A stretch of DNA of 64,000 nucleotides from Micropterus salmoides (GCF_014851395.1 NW_024041150.1:52061779-52125778), one strand, 5' to 3'. Positions 23,173 to 34,356 are shown, counted from the first letter of the stretch. Notes: a model not told the origin generated them from the sequence alone. Program-made: numbers and translations.

Positions 23173-23924
23173 CTATATTAACAGACAGACATACAGAGAA
23201 AAAGACAGTAAGGTGGAGCGAGCTATCTAGAACCATAAATTACATTTAGAGCATGTCTGTGGAACAAAACCTACAATGGTAAAGTTTGACTAATGCATTA
23301 CCACTTGTGACAACCAACTGCAGGGGTGTCCACAGAGGGGCCTCGGGTGGCACGGACCTCTATAGGAATCAGACTGATCATCACAGATACCGACATTTCT
23401 TAATAATTGAGCCACATCCCATTAAGGAGTTGCATCATGGTTAAAAAAACGGGTCCCGTGCTGTTGAAACTTGACCCATACAAAAAACTAAGGCTGTATT
23501 TTAAACTGCCTACAATACTAGTAGTATGTACTGATTCGACCTAAATGTAGTATGGAAACAAAAGCAAAATCTTCAGTGTGGCAAAAATACCCAGATGGTA
23601 GGTCACATTTTAACGTTTATGCTAAGTCTACCAAGCTAATGTTTAACGTTGTTATGGAAGACAGCAGCACCTGTTACATACATAACTCAAATCAAGATGA
23701 GGACACAGATGCCCTGATCCGATGGTGGACTGGCAACAAAGCCACTTTTAGTGGGCGGCAGAAGGGATTTGAGTAAGTTTACGTTATATTTTTTATAAGT
23801 TACTTAACCAAAATTGCTAGCTAGGTAGACATTTAAAGTCACGACCATGTTGCATATTGTGGAGCTATGCTGATGGGGCTGTGAATTTGCTACGTGCTTC
23901 GGACGCTGCACGAAGGTGTTACAC
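23173..23924. other. Intron-like or intergenic stretch, no gene seen
   Basis: The first 40 bases form the acceptor tract of the zinc-finger exon on the minus strand. A MITE-like patch (CTAGTAGTATGTACTGATTCG) lies near 23,518-23,540. An open frame at 23,552-23,776 has no recognised motif. Confidence 0.45.
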
Positions 23925-24220
23925 GTCACTTCCTGTATCCTCTTTGTGGCGCTACATAGCACTTCACGCTTTGAATATAAATTAATATTGGCATGTAGAT
24001 GTGTTCGGGGCAAGACAGTTATCAAGCACTTAAAGTTTTTTGCAGATGTGAGCACGTACACTGAAGTTACAACAACTTCCTGTGTCATGGCGAAGAGTTT
24101 ATCTTTGAAGCCACGTACACGCCCATTGACGAATACTCAGTACAACTTTTCATCGTCAATGCCTTTAGAAGGCACAGCAGAAATTTGAAGTCGATCGGAC
24201 TAAATCCCTGAGAGGAGTTC

Positions 24221-24229
24221 ATTAAAGTA
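24221..24229. repeat. Left target-site duplication of the L2 insertion
   Basis: ATTAAAGTA here is repeated at 26,559-26,567 on the other side of the LINE. The uninterrupted relative at 28,613-29,258 has a single TTAAAGTACAAAG at the matching place, which supports the reading. Confidence 0.85.
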
Positions 24230-26558
24230 TTTAGAGACAAAATTCACCAAGACCTGCCCTCAACTGGCACCGAATTATCTCTAAACTCAGGAACCTTAGA
24301 AACAGCTGTAGAACCAGATATATGTTTAGACTGTTTTGCTTCCCTCAATCTTTACCAACTAACTTCAATAATTTCTTCATCTAAACCATCAACCTGCCTC
24401 TTAGACCCCATCCCGACTAGGTTGCTTAAAGATGTTTTACCCTTAGTCAGCACCTCTATACTAGATATGATCAATCTATCTTTATCAACAGGCTATGTAC
24501 CACAGTACTTTAAAGTAGCTGTAATTAAACCTCTTCTGAAAAAGCCCAAACTTGATCTGGATGTTTTAGCCAACAATATATCTAACCTTCCATTTCTCTC
24601 TAAGGTTCTGGAGAAAGCAGTTGCTAAACAGCTGTGTGACTTTCTACAGAGCAATAGTTTATTTGAGGATTTTCAGTCAGGATTTAGAGCTCATCATAGC
24701 ACAGAGACAGCACTAGTGAAAATTACTAACGACCTCCTTATTGCATCAGACAAAGGACTTGTCTCTGTACTGGTTTTATTAGATCTTAGTGCTGCATTTG
24801 ATACCATTGACCAGCAGATCCTATTGCAGAGACTGGAACATTTCATTGGCATTAAAGGAACCGCTCTAAGCTGGTTTAAGTCCTATTTATCAGATCGATT
24901 TCAGTTTGTACATGTTAACGATGAGTCCTCCATGCACGCCAAAGTTAGTCATGGAGTTCCTCAAGGATCTGTCCTCGGACCAATCCTCTTCACTTTATAT
25001 ATGCTTCCTTTAGGCAATATTATCAGGAAATATTCCATAAGCCTTCATTGTTATGCAGATGATACTCAGTTATATCTATCGATCAAGCCAGATGAAACTC
25101 ATCAGTTAGCTAAACTTCAAATGTGCCTTCAGGATGTTAAAACCTGGATGACCTGTAATTTTCTAATGTTAAACTCAGATAAAACTGAAGTTATTGTTCT
25201 GGGGCCTAAGCACCTCCGTGACGCATTACCTAAAGATATAGTTTCCCTGGATGGCATCGCCCTGGCCTCCAGCACCACTGTGAGGAATCTTGGAGTTATC
25301 TTTGATCAGGACATGTCGTTTAAGTCTCAAATTAAGCACATTTCAAGGACTGCCTTTTTTCACCTACGTAATATTGCGAAAATCAGGAACATCCTGTCTA
25401 AAAATGATGCAGAAAAACTAGTCCATGCATTTGTTACTTCTAGGCTGGATTACTGCAATTCCTTATTATTCCTTCATGCTGCAGCACGTGTTCTGACAGG
25501 AACCAGGAAAAGAGATCATATTTCTCCTGTTTTAGCTTCTTTGCATTGGCTTCCAGTAAAATCCAGAATAGAATTTAAAATCCTTCTTCTTACCTACAAA
25601 GCTCTTAATGGTCAGGCACCATCTTATCTTAAAGAGCTCATAGTACCTTACTACCCCACCAGAGCACTGCGCTCCCAGAATGCAGGGTTACTTGTGGTTC
25701 CTAGAGTCTCCAAAAGTAGACTAGGAGCCAGAGCGTTCAGCTTTCAAGCTCCTCTCCTGTGGAACCAGGTTCCAGTTTGGGTTCAGGAGGCAGCCACCAT
25801 CTCCACATTTAAGAGTAGGCTTAAGACTTTCCTCTTTGATAAAGCTTATAGTTAGGGCTGGCTCAGGTGAGTCCTGAACCATCCCTTAGTTATGCTGCTA
25901 TAGGCCTAGACTGCCGGGGGATTTCCTATGATGCACTGAGCTCCTCTCTCCTCTACTTTCTCTCCCTCTGCATGCAACCTCATCCCATTATTGCATGTTA
26001 CTAACACAACTTCTCCCCTTTCCGGTAGTCTTGTGGTTTCTCGTCCCTCTTCTCTCTCCTCCTATCACTTCCTGCAGGTTTTCTGGCTCTGGAGCTGTGG
26101 AGTATGGATCTGTGGCTGCGGGTCACCTGCTGCCCCCGTGTTCCTGCTCGACACCCTCTGCTACAAAAACTATTGTTATTATAATCATTAACATTACGAT
26201 TGTTACCATTAACATTACTATGAATATCTGTACCATTTTTCATTTAGTCTATAGCAACATCACCTTTACTGTCTGTACCTCTGTGTGTGTATATTGTGTA
26301 GGCTGCCTCTCTCTCTCTCTCTCTCCTTCACCCCCAACCGGTCGAGGCAGATGGCCGCCCACCCTGAGCCATGGTTCTGCTCGAGGTTTCTGCCTCTAAA
26401 AGGAAGTTTTTCCTTGCCTCTGTTGCCTAGTGCTGCTCTTGGTGGGAACTGTTGGGCTTCTGTAAATATCATCACAGAGTACGGTCTAGACCTGCTCTTT
26501 TATGAAAAGCGCTGTGAGAACTGTTGTTGTGATTTGGCGCTATATAAAATAAAATTGA
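24230..26558 (+). mobile_element. L2-clade LINE, 5'-truncated
   Basis: It contains a long reverse-transcriptase frame (24,422-25,855) and a 3' UTR ending GATTTGGCGCTATATAAAAT and AAAATTGA, the usual L2 tail. A 9-bp direct repeat (ATTAAAGTA) flanks it. The endonuclease and 5' part are missing, as expected from incomplete reverse transcription. Confidence 0.92.
24422..25855 (+). CDS. L2 LINE reverse transcriptase, 477 residues, 5'-truncated
   Basis: The frame has no stops and holds the reverse-transcriptase motifs in order: LPFLSKVLEKAVAKQL, SGFRAHHSTETALVKI, VLLDLSAAFDTID, VSHGVPQGSVLGPILF, the catalytic HCYADDTQLYLS, FLMLNSDKTEVIVLG and SRLDYCNSLLF, then LASLHWLPVKSRIEFK. It ends FKSRLKTFLFDKAYS, the normal L2 C-terminus. 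Coding sequence upstream of the first ATG also reads open (about 24,250 onward), so the Met start is only a convention. Compared with the other L2 copy, about 13 codons are missing in frame after CNSLL (near 25,465). The endonuclease is absent, so it cannot move on its own. Confidence 0.88.
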   Translation: MLKDVLPLVSTSILDMINLSLSTGYVPQYFKVAVIKPLLKKPKLDLDVLANNISNLPFLSKVLEKAVAKQLCDFLQSNSLFEDFQSGFRAHHSTETALVKITNDLLIASDKGLVSVLVLLDLSAAFDTIDQQILLQRLEHFIGIKGTALSWFKSYLSDRFQFVHVNDESSMHAKVSHGVPQGSVLGPILFTLYMLPLGNIIRKYSISLHCYADDTQLYLSIKPDETHQLAKLQMCLQDVKTWMTCNFLMLNSDKTEVIVLGPKHLRDALPKDIVSLDGIALASSTTVRNLGVIFDQDMSFKSQIKHISRTAFFHLRNIAKIRNILSKNDAEKLVHAFVTSRLDYCNSLLFLHAAARVLTGTRKRDHISPVLASLHWLPVKSRIEFKILLLTYKALNGQAPSYLKELIVPYYPTRALRSQNAGLLVVPRVSKSRLGARAFSFQAPLLWNQVPVWVQEAATISTFKSRLKTFLFDKAYS

Positions 26559-26567
26559 ATTAAAGTA
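26559..26567. repeat. Right target-site duplication of the L2 insertion
   Basis: ATTAAAGTA, identical to 24,221-24,229. Confidence 0.85.
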
Positions 26568-27200
26568 CGGAGAGTGTAAATCATCCAAAAAGGACCATAA
26601 AATTCAAAATGGCCGACTTCCTGTTGCGTTTAGCGTATGGGTTCCTTTGGCTTTTTTGTGAGTCTTGATAAGATACATGTCCCCAGAAAGTTTCGCGCAT
26701 GTAGGTTGAACGTGGCCGAGGGGCTCATTTTTTCTAATGTTGTAGCTAGCGAGCCAATTTAACATCCCCACGCGCAAAACCTATAAAATACCACATTTTT
26801 CAGCACTTCTGCCATGTGTGCAAAGTTTGGTGAGTTTTCAAGTATGTTTAGGCCCCCAAAATTGAGCTTACTTTGCAGGGGGAAAAAAAGACAAAAAAAA
26901 TCCTTACAGTTTCAATAGGGACCTTGCATGGTTCGTGCTCGGGCCCTAATAATAATCTCTTCAGTTTCAATAGGGACCTCGCACGGCTCATGCTCGGGCC
27001 CTAATTAAAAGTAGCTTATATGTAGTAAACTACTTTTGCCATGTTGCTGTAGCTTAGCTTGTTACATTTCCTTGGACGTAGCTTCTGTGTAGTGAAGCTT
27101 CATTTAATGTAGAGTGACTAGTAGCTTAGCTTACTTAATTTTCCAAGTAGTTTGCCCAACACTGCTGGTAGCTGTATTTTTATTACTACCTTCTTGTCCA

Positions 27201-27291
27201 ACATCACGTACAAACTTAGACTAAACTGGTGTAGCATACAGCTCCGTCCTGTAGCCTACAGACAGGTAAATCCTAAATTATTTTTCAGTTT
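27201..27291 (+). repeat. Short repeat, copy 1
   Basis: ACATCACGTACAAACTTAG, then CTGGTGTAGCATACAGCTCCG and AAATCCTAAATTATTTTTCAG align with 28,509-28,595. It is followed by an open start MSLKKWLLGKEKTVV (ATG at 27,298), which looks faintly like a hAT/ZBED-type beginning but is too short to assign. Confidence 0.55.
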
Positions 27292-28508
27292 TCAAATGAG
27301 TCTGAAAAAGTGGTTGTTAGGAAAAGAAAAGACGGTGGTAACTGGAGGAGCTGAGGTTAGTAAAACAAGTTCGTGATGCAAACTATTCATTTTAAGCTAA
27401 TAAGGAGACAATTTTATATTCAGACATACTACACACTACGTGCACAAAAAACATTTCCCATCACCTGGGCAGCTACAACTTCATCCTAGGGAAACACTGT
27501 ACACCCAAACTATCGAAGGCGAAAAGTAGCTGGAAACCAGTCTTTGTCTCGAGACCAATCTTAAGACCACTTTTTGATGGTCTCAGTGTTAAAGATGCTT
27601 TAGTCGATTTCATCTCTTAGTGTTTGTATGTAGGCGTTTCTTATTTCTTAGGAATTCGCATGAGTTGAAAATTTTCCGACAGAGCTGCTAACCTTGGGGG
27701 AGAAGAGCAGGGAGCAGCGCTCTAGCTTTCGGACCAATAAAACACCCGTGGTCGGACTGTATTATGCTCTGACAACTACGCCGTTTACTCGCTGGAGGAG
27801 CTCGGAGTTAACTGCTTTTATTAAATTAGCTTTTTACTTTAGTTTTTGGGATTACAATGTTGATTTATCTTCACTGAAGCTTCTCAGCAGCTAGCTTCTG
27901 TGCACATCCGGTTCCAGTGTTGTTAGCGCAGTCAGCTCTGTTGGACTATTTCATATTTGTATAAAAACCGGACAAAAATAGACATGAGAAATGAGAGATG
28001 GAGAAAAGAAAGTTGTTCTTTACCATGACCAAGTTAGCATGGAATAGCCCTGATCGATCCAAACTCAATTCAGAAATCAAACATTTTAGAAGTTGTTGTC
28101 CTGCTGTCTTGCTGACAGACCAGACAAAGCATGAATTCGTATGTTTAACAAATCATGTTGTTATTTTGGCATCAGTTTGATCCGTTTATTGCTCTTTAAT
28201 CACAGCAAAATGATTACTTTGGGTTCACATAGCTGTAGTAATGGCAAGTTGTGTTTATACATGTTATCGTGTGCTCTAAGGGCCTCACGTTGTGTGTCAA
28301 CACTTGCAGCAAATGTACTCACACGAGTTAAGTGTCGCGAGGCGAAAATTCGCGTTTGGTCTGAAAGCAAAGTTAGCGCTAGCCAACATCTTCCCTGTAC
28401 TGCAAGTTTTTTGGCTGTTATGTAACGTTAGCTAAATTAGCAAAAAAGCAATATTAATAAGCTCAGCTGAGGGTCATTACTAACTTACCTACTTGTCAAG
28501 GGTTGAGA
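27292..28508. other. Intergenic stretch, no gene seen
   Basis: AT-rich with short chance frames (27,694-27,894, 27,998-28,180, 28,141-28,425), none with a recognised motif. Confidence 0.5.
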
Positions 28509-28595
28509 ACATCAGGTACAAGCTTAGACTGAACTGGTGTACAGCTCTGTCCTGATATATACTCTGTAAATCCTGATAATTATATTTCAGTTTTG
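28509..28595 (+). repeat. Short repeat, copy 2
   Basis: Aligns with 27,201-27,291 (ACATCAGGTACAAGCTTAG, CTGGTGTACAGCTCTGTCC, TTATATTTCAGTTTT). It lies just before repeat R copy B, whereas copy 1 lies just after repeat R copy A. Confidence 0.55.
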
Positions 28596-28612
28596 GGGGT
28601 GCTTTGTTAAAG

Positions 28613-29258
28613 GTCACTTCCTGTTGCCAGCAGGTGGTGCTATGACTTTGAGTGAATATTGGCATATAGATGTGTTCAGGGTACAACTCTTATTATAAAT
28701 GTAAAATCTGGTGCAGATATGAAAATGTAGACTGAAGTTACAACTACTTCCCGTTTCATGGTGAATCGTCGATTTTTGACAGACTAACTGGTTGACTGGT
28801 AACAGTTTGTACAACTTTTAATGTCAATGGGTCAATGGGTTTAGACTGCCAGCGAAAAAGTCTAAGGAGGAGTTTGTTAAAGTACAAAGTGTGTAAATCT
28901 TCAAAAATGACCATTACATCCAAAATGGCCGAGTTCCTGTTTGGGTTATGCAATGGCTCCAAGAGGCTTTTTTGTACATCTGGATATGATACACGTACCA
29001 CAGAAATTTCGTACCTGTAGGTGAAACTTTGTCCGGGGGCTGCACTGTAGGGGGCGCTAGTGAGCCATTTTGCCACACCCATGCGGGAAACCCGTAAAAT
29101 ACAAAAATTTTAGCCCTGTCTGAATTAAGTGCAAAGTTTGGTGAGTTTGAGTAGGTTTAGAACCCCAAACTTGAGGTTACTTTGCAGAAAAAATAATTAA
29201 ATAAAATTCCCTTCAGTTTCAATAGGGACCTCACACGTTTCGTGCTTGGGCCATAATA
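28613..29258 (+). repeat. Unclassified interspersed repeat R, copy B
   Basis: The uninterrupted relative of copy A at 23,925-27,003. It starts GTCACTTCCTGTTGCCAGC and ends CGTGCTTGGGCCATAAT. It has one tail unit, not two. Confidence 0.75.
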
Positions 29259-30572
29259 CGGGATGCAAACTAGTCCTTTTAAGCTAGTTGGGAGATGTTT
29301 CTTTTGGATTTTAATGCGCAGATTAAATGCTTAGTAATTATCCACAGATCCTGTATAGAAAAAAAAAAATGCATCAAGCCCGCTGAATTGTAAATCGCAT
29401 CGTGAGGTGCCCAGAGATTCCCACCGCTAAGATGCATCATCTCTAGACTAAAGAAAAAAGCCTCTTGGAACAATATCCCAAATCCAACAGGAAGTCATCC
29501 ATTTAGAATTATTTTAGGAAATGTACATGCTCTGTACTTTAACAAACTCATCCAAGAGAATTAATGTGACGAATGTCAAATGCAATAGAGGTTAGAGTTT
29601 GTTTGAAACTGTTGGTGTCTTGTTGAAGAATGCTACCGTAGTGCAGATAGATAGCAGACACACCATTACTCACTCCAAGTGTACTGTAAGAATACCTGAT
29701 AATTTATGGGTTTATTATAGTTTTTTTACATTTCATACTGGATGTTTTTTCCTTTGATACTAATTTAGATACTTTGTTTCTTTGTTGATGCTTAACATTA
29801 CTTCTACATACTCCTGACTTATGGCGCATATTCTTTAATCACTTTTATTTTACTTATTTTGAATTTATTTTAACACTCACCGTTTTATATTTTATTTAAT
29901 GAACTGTATGAATTGTTCTTTTTTATTGTAGTATTGTATGTAGAGGAGGGAGCAGCCGGCGCGAGTGGAGAAGAGAGGGAGAAGCCCGAGCAAGAGCATA
30001 TCAGTATCCTAAACTGACTTGTCTTCTCCCTTGCTTTATAATATATAGAAAACGAGGTTCACTATAGGAATAGCAAACCTCGTCCACTTAATGGAAATGT
30101 TAGCTAGTTAGGCTGTGTGTTGGAGATCAGTAATTCACTTGACAGATATTTAATTAGTTAAATGTTTTAATTAGGGCGTGACAAAAATAATCTTGACTAA
30201 TTGAATAATAAATTAACAGAATAGTCAACTATAGAGTCAATCAATAGTTGCAGCCCTAATTTGAATTGACAGAAAGAGGCGGAGCAAGCCTGCGTGTTTG
30301 CCGTGAGAGACCAGAGGTGCAGGATAGCTGTGTGTGCCTGTGGGGAGAAGAGAAGCAGTTTCCGACCCGTTACAGCCCTACTCGAGACTCGTTGCTCGAG
30401 ACTTTGTGAGCTACAGGGGAGCTCATATATACATATATATGAATATTTATGTGTTTTCTTGATGCATCCAAAGAATTTAAACTACACGCACAAGCAAGAG
30501 GTCCCTCCATGCTTAATAAGGATGTTTCTTTTTTGGTATATGCATCAAACTATGCAAGTTAAATGGGGAAAG
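29259..30572. other. Intergenic stretch with MITE fragments
   Basis: A fragment related to the 4556-5429 element (CATCGTGAGGTGCCCAGAG) lies at about 29,330-29,440. A short element with TTAGGG...CCCTAA ends lies at 30,171-30,259. No gene is recognised. Confidence 0.5.
30171..30259. mobile_element. Very short hAT-like MITE
   Basis: Begins TTAGGGCGTGAC and ends GTTGCAGCCCTAA, with AATAATCTTGACTAATTGAA-type interior. Only about 90 bp. Confidence 0.5.
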
Positions 30573-30960
30573 TTTCTAGTGACTAATGGGGTCAGATACT
30601 GTGGAATATTGTCACCTGTTCTTTTTAATTTGTTTATGGATGACCTTTCTAACAAGTTAAAGGAATGTAAGACGGGTTGTATTGTGGGGAATAGTCTTTA
30701 ACCATTAACCATCTGATGTACGCTGAGGATCTGGTTGTCCTGTCTCCTTATAGTTCTGGCCTGCAGCAACTGCTCAGAGTCTGCTCAAATTATGGTGTGC
30801 AGCATGACATAAAATTTAACCCTAAAAAAGTGTTATTATTGCCAAAACCAAGGCACTTTTTATTTGGCAGACCATGTGTTAAATGTGGTGAATAAAGTAA
30901 GATATCTGGGTCATATAATCAGGGATGATTTATGTGATGATATGCAGCACCAATATGCAT
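30573..30960 (+). pseudogene. Non-LTR retrotransposon reverse-transcriptase fragment
   Basis: The readable pieces are VTNGVRYCGILSPVLFNLFM and DDLSNKLKECKTGCIVGNSL, then in a shifted frame LMYAEDLVVLSPY, FYLADHVLNVVNKVRYLGHI and IRDDLCDDM. The catalytic YADD has become YAED (codons 30,719-30,730), and there is a frame break after GNSL. It differs from the L2 copies and represents another LINE clade; I cannot name the clade with confidence. Confidence 0.75.
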
Positions 30961-33158
30961 TTATGCATTGGCATCACAAACATCATCATTCATTCATTTA
31001 TTCAATTGAAAGCTTCTCACACCAAAGCCATGGTGTCATTATAATCACTCTGCCTGTTTTACATTTATTGTCGCAGTAGAACAAATGAAGCCCCGTGAAG
31101 CTTCGGCCCATGAGTGAACCAGCTGAATGGAAAGCTTCAATACTTCATGAAGCTTCATCTCGCCATCACTACTTTAAACTGCGCTGAAGCGGGATCAGAC
31201 AGGGACAGCAGAAAGACCTGTTCTCTGTGTCCTGGGATGACCTCTCCGAAGCTGCTTTGCAGAGCCCAAGCAGGGCTGCCAGGAGCTCGGCTGGAGGGCT
31301 TTGATTATCACTGAGTGACAATTATGGCAGCAAAAAGCACAAGTACGTTTATATTCTTGTATCCTCTTAACATCATATTTACTCATCTAGTTATTAAAGC
31401 CACATCTCTGATAGAGACAACCTCTCTCATTGATATTAGGGCCTTTCTCATTTCCCTAATTTGTGCCTTCTTGATCCTTGAGCCCGTGACCTGGAAATCG
31501 ATCTCAAACCGCTATCTTGAAGGACATCTCAATTCCTAAAATGCACCTAAAGGATCGAGGAGGACTGTTGGAGGAGCTATAAGCGAGGATACGCCTGTGT
31601 ATCCTTTGTGGAAGACTTTTCAGCAGCTGGGAAGTTTAAAAAGAGGCGTGACACGTGTTATGGCAGAAAATTGTGTCCTCATTTAATCTTTTATGTATGA
31701 TCTTTTATAATATTACTATTCTACATATATATGTATTGTGTTTTTTAACATTTCCTCTCCTATTCTCCTTATGTTAGTTCGTCCACATTTACTAGGGTTT
31801 AGGTCAGAGCTGATTGTTTTGTTGTTTTCCTCTCTTGTTGTTCCTCTCCTGGAATGTTCATTCAAGGCCTGGAGAGGATCTCTGTTCCCCAAAACACAGA
31901 AACCTAGACAGTGTAAATGATGCATCCCTTTGCTCGGGGCCAGACGCCCGAAGTTGCCCTAGGCAGCAGGTCTCTGGACCAGCTGTATGTGTGTTTTAGT
32001 ACTTCTCTGTTTATTCTCTTTGTTAAATAAAATTCTTCAAAGACCTTCGTTGGATAACTAAATGATTCTTCATAGACTTCAAAGACAACGTTTTTTTTTG
32101 TGATATAATCACCACGACAACATGCAGCTTGAATATACAACCCATGGCCAGAGCAGGACTCTGCAGTGTTCCTGTTGTATTCATAAGTTGTATTAGTTAT
32201 TTAAGATGATCAAATGGGCAATCAAGTTTACTACTGCAGCTCTTTTGTTTTGGCCCACCATATTTTTTGTGACATTACTTCATGCATGGAAACATTTACA
32301 TGACAGCCTGGCATGGCAGGCCATGGCAGCCTCTCTAACAATCAAAGTAAATGGTTAAAGAAAACACAATTATAGAAAGCTACAGTGACTGGTGGAGGGT
32401 GGGTAAAATGTTCATGTTAAAATAAATGCAATTCAGCTGTTATAATCGTGACAAAACTAGTACAAAAGGCTGCAGACTGTAATAACAACCAGAGCACTGA
32501 GCTGCTGTTTCATGTTATAATAATAATGCCCATTATCGGGCATGTGATTGGCAAAGGGCAAAAAAGCAGGAAAATATACCGAGACCCCCCCACACCCCGA
32601 TCAAACTGCCGGCGACTCTATTATAACATGGATGGTAAAGCAGGACCCATGACAATAACTTATTTGGTGAATGTGTTGCAATGGGAATCAAAGACAAGGG
32701 TCTAATCCACTGCTCCATCGCAACCTCTCTATAATTATTATTATTTTGTATTCATTTTTTACCAAACTTCAACAGCTAATTCTGCAACATGAAGTTGCGT
32801 TGATAACTAAATAATGTAACTACCAACCTTCAGATTAGTTCAGTAGAAGTTAATAGATTATTTTTAATGAATAACAGCAGCAAACAGTTGTATTTTTGAC
32901 CCAGACTTGAGCATCATAAGGTCCGGTGCCGCTGTGCTGCAGCGGCGTTGCGCATTCACGTCAAGGATGGTGCGTTCAGTGGCACTGCGTTACTTGGATT
33001 AGTAACTGTAATAATGTAACTGTTTTGGAAATAGTAATCCGTTACATTACTCTTTACTGGGAAAAGTTATATTACAGTATGTGCCCAACACATTACCACG
33101 GATGCGCAAGAGTGACTGTCGTACGCTACACACTGCGCAGGTGTGGAATGGCAGCTGA
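30961..33158. other. Intergenic stretch with a SINE piece and simple repeats
   Basis: No gene is recognised. A SINE fragment lies at 32,636-32,733. Around 33,000-33,095 is a hAT-like end (GTAATCCGTTACATTACTC, TGTGCCCAACAC). A small hairpin AGGATACGCCTGTGTATCCT lies at about 31,588-31,607. Confidence 0.5.
32636..32733 (-). repeat. tRNA-type SINE head fragment
   Basis: On the minus strand GGTTGCGATGGAGCAGTGG is followed by CTTTGATTCCCATTG, similar to the SINE heads at 48,831 and 10,868. Confidence 0.5.
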
Positions 33159-33452
33159 ACGCAAGCGAACGTCCTTGTTGATACTCGGAAAGAACGAAAA
33201 CTTTACACACGTCAGCCTGTAGATGTCCTCAAATCCATTTCACTTGGCCAGCTCCTGTACCCCCCTGACTATTTCGATGTTATTTGTAACCTCAAGATGT
33301 TTCTACATGGTAAATTGTTGACAGACATGTTCCTGGATTGTGAAGATCTGATCATCTGTAGCCTATTAGTGCAACAGCTGGTCTGCTGCTCTGACAGAGA
33401 GCTCAAGCAGTGGACAGATGCTGCAGCTGTGCAACAGGTCATATTTAACTGA
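33159..33452 (+). CDS. Unrecognised open frame of 97 codons
   Basis: This frame has no stop from 33,159 to the TGA at 33,450-33,452. It reads DVLKSISLGQLLYPPDYFDV, then ICNLKMFLHGKLLTDMFLDC, EDLIICSLLVQQLVCC and SDRELKQWTDAAAVQQVIFN. The spacing of hydrophobic residues suggests alpha helices, and codon use looks more gene-like than the surrounding DNA. There is no ATG near its start and no clear acceptor directly before it. It could be the last exon of an unknown gene, an old retrocopy, or chance. I do not recognise the family. Confidence 0.3.
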   Translation, partial: TQANVLVDTRKERKLYTRQPVDVLKSISLGQLLYPPDYFDVICNLKMFLHGKLLTDMFLDCEDLIICSLLVQQLVCCSDRELKQWTDAAAVQQVIFN

Positions 33453-34013
33453 AGTTGCTCTGAAATGACAGCTGCGAGGAAAGGACGTCTCATTTTGTTA
33501 AATGCCTGTTTCGATGGGACAGCTTTAAGGAATTTGTTCACTTTTCTTTTAGCTCAAATTGGTGAAAACTGAGACATGTCTTGTGACAATCTAAGGATCA
33601 GCATCACACTAATTTGCAACACAGATATGTGGCTGTATAATATCAAATCATACATGTTATTTTTTTTACACATTAGCTGAGCTTCACAACTTCTCCCTGT
33701 TCCTGGTTGGAAATCACTGCCTTGTATTGAGCGATCACATGAAGCAGTCTTAGCTGCTAGCTAGCATGCTAACACCCAGGCAGCAGGCTACATGCTACAA
33801 GAGACCTCCTGCTCCTCCTCCTCCTCCTCTCCGGGTCCGACCGTCACATTAAGTGTGGGTTCTGTAGAGATACGGGGTTCTGATGGCTCCACTGTTGAAT
33901 CCTGCTACATTACATCTTGTTTACAGTCAATATGAAGCTACGTGTCGGAACCAGGCCGAGCTAACGCCACGTTAGCTTCTTGTTAGCTGCTAGCTGTGTT
34001 CATGAACACTGAC

Positions 34014-34106
34014 CTGAACATCGGTGCTATCAGAGCTCGAGCCTGCTGTTTGTCCTCCGGGGACGTTGTTGCTCCGGGGCTCCGGGTCCTGGTTGTCCTC
34101 CTCCAT
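34014..34106 (-). CDS. Putative first coding exon, 31 codons
   Basis: On the minus strand ATG at 34,106-34,104 opens MEEDNQDPEP and runs to SSSDSTDVQ, then the donor CAG|GTCAGTG. The exon is acidic and rich in Ser, Pro and Asn, ends in phase 0, and has an in-frame TGA upstream. The surrounding 300 bases are GC- and CpG-rich with a CRE palindrome 243 bases upstream, so it looks like a housekeeping-type promoter and first exon. No second exon is seen close by. The terminal zinc-finger exon at 21,051-23,172 is on the same strand and begins in phase 0, so the two could be one gene with an 11-kb intron. That link is inference. Confidence 0.5.
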
Positions 34107-34348
34107 CCCGCTCTTGGTCCTGGTCTCTGAGATCCAGCAGGTCTCCTCTGGGACTGTCGGAGCTCTTCAGATACAGGAGCGCTGCAGGACCTGGATCTGC
34201 TGGGAAAGTGAATGCTGCTGAGCCACAACTAGACCCTCGCCACTTCCAACTCTGCTCGGAGTCTCCCTCACAGCCAAATCGAGCTCCCGAACCCGCGTAG
34301 GATTTAAATAAAGCAGCCAACGTTTCGACGAACTCCCCCCAGCGGATC

Positions 34349-34356
34349 TGACGTCA
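34349..34356. promoter_or_regulatory. CRE palindrome TGACGTCA
   Basis: A perfect cAMP-response-element palindrome about 240 bases upstream of the putative ATG at 34,106, in a CpG-rich stretch without a clear TATA box. Confidence 0.55.

Larger units (their letters stand above)
23925..27003 (+). repeat. Unclassified interspersed repeat R, copy A, split by a LINE
   Basis: It consists of 23,925-24,229 and 26,559-27,003 around the L2 insertion. It aligns with copy B at 28,613-29,258: GTCACTTCCTG, ATTGGCAT.TAGATGTGTTC, TGAAGTTACAAC.ACTTCC, CAAAATGGCCGA.TTCCTG, GTGCAAAGTTTGGTGAGTTT. The 3' end repeats a tail unit (AGTTTCAATAGGGACCT...GCTCGGGCCCTAAT) twice in tandem. No coding capacity was seen. Confidence 0.75.

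Noticed and set aside
23552..23776. 74-codon frame METKAKSSVWQKY
   Set aside because: No family recognised and it follows a MITE-like patch; not enough to call a gene.
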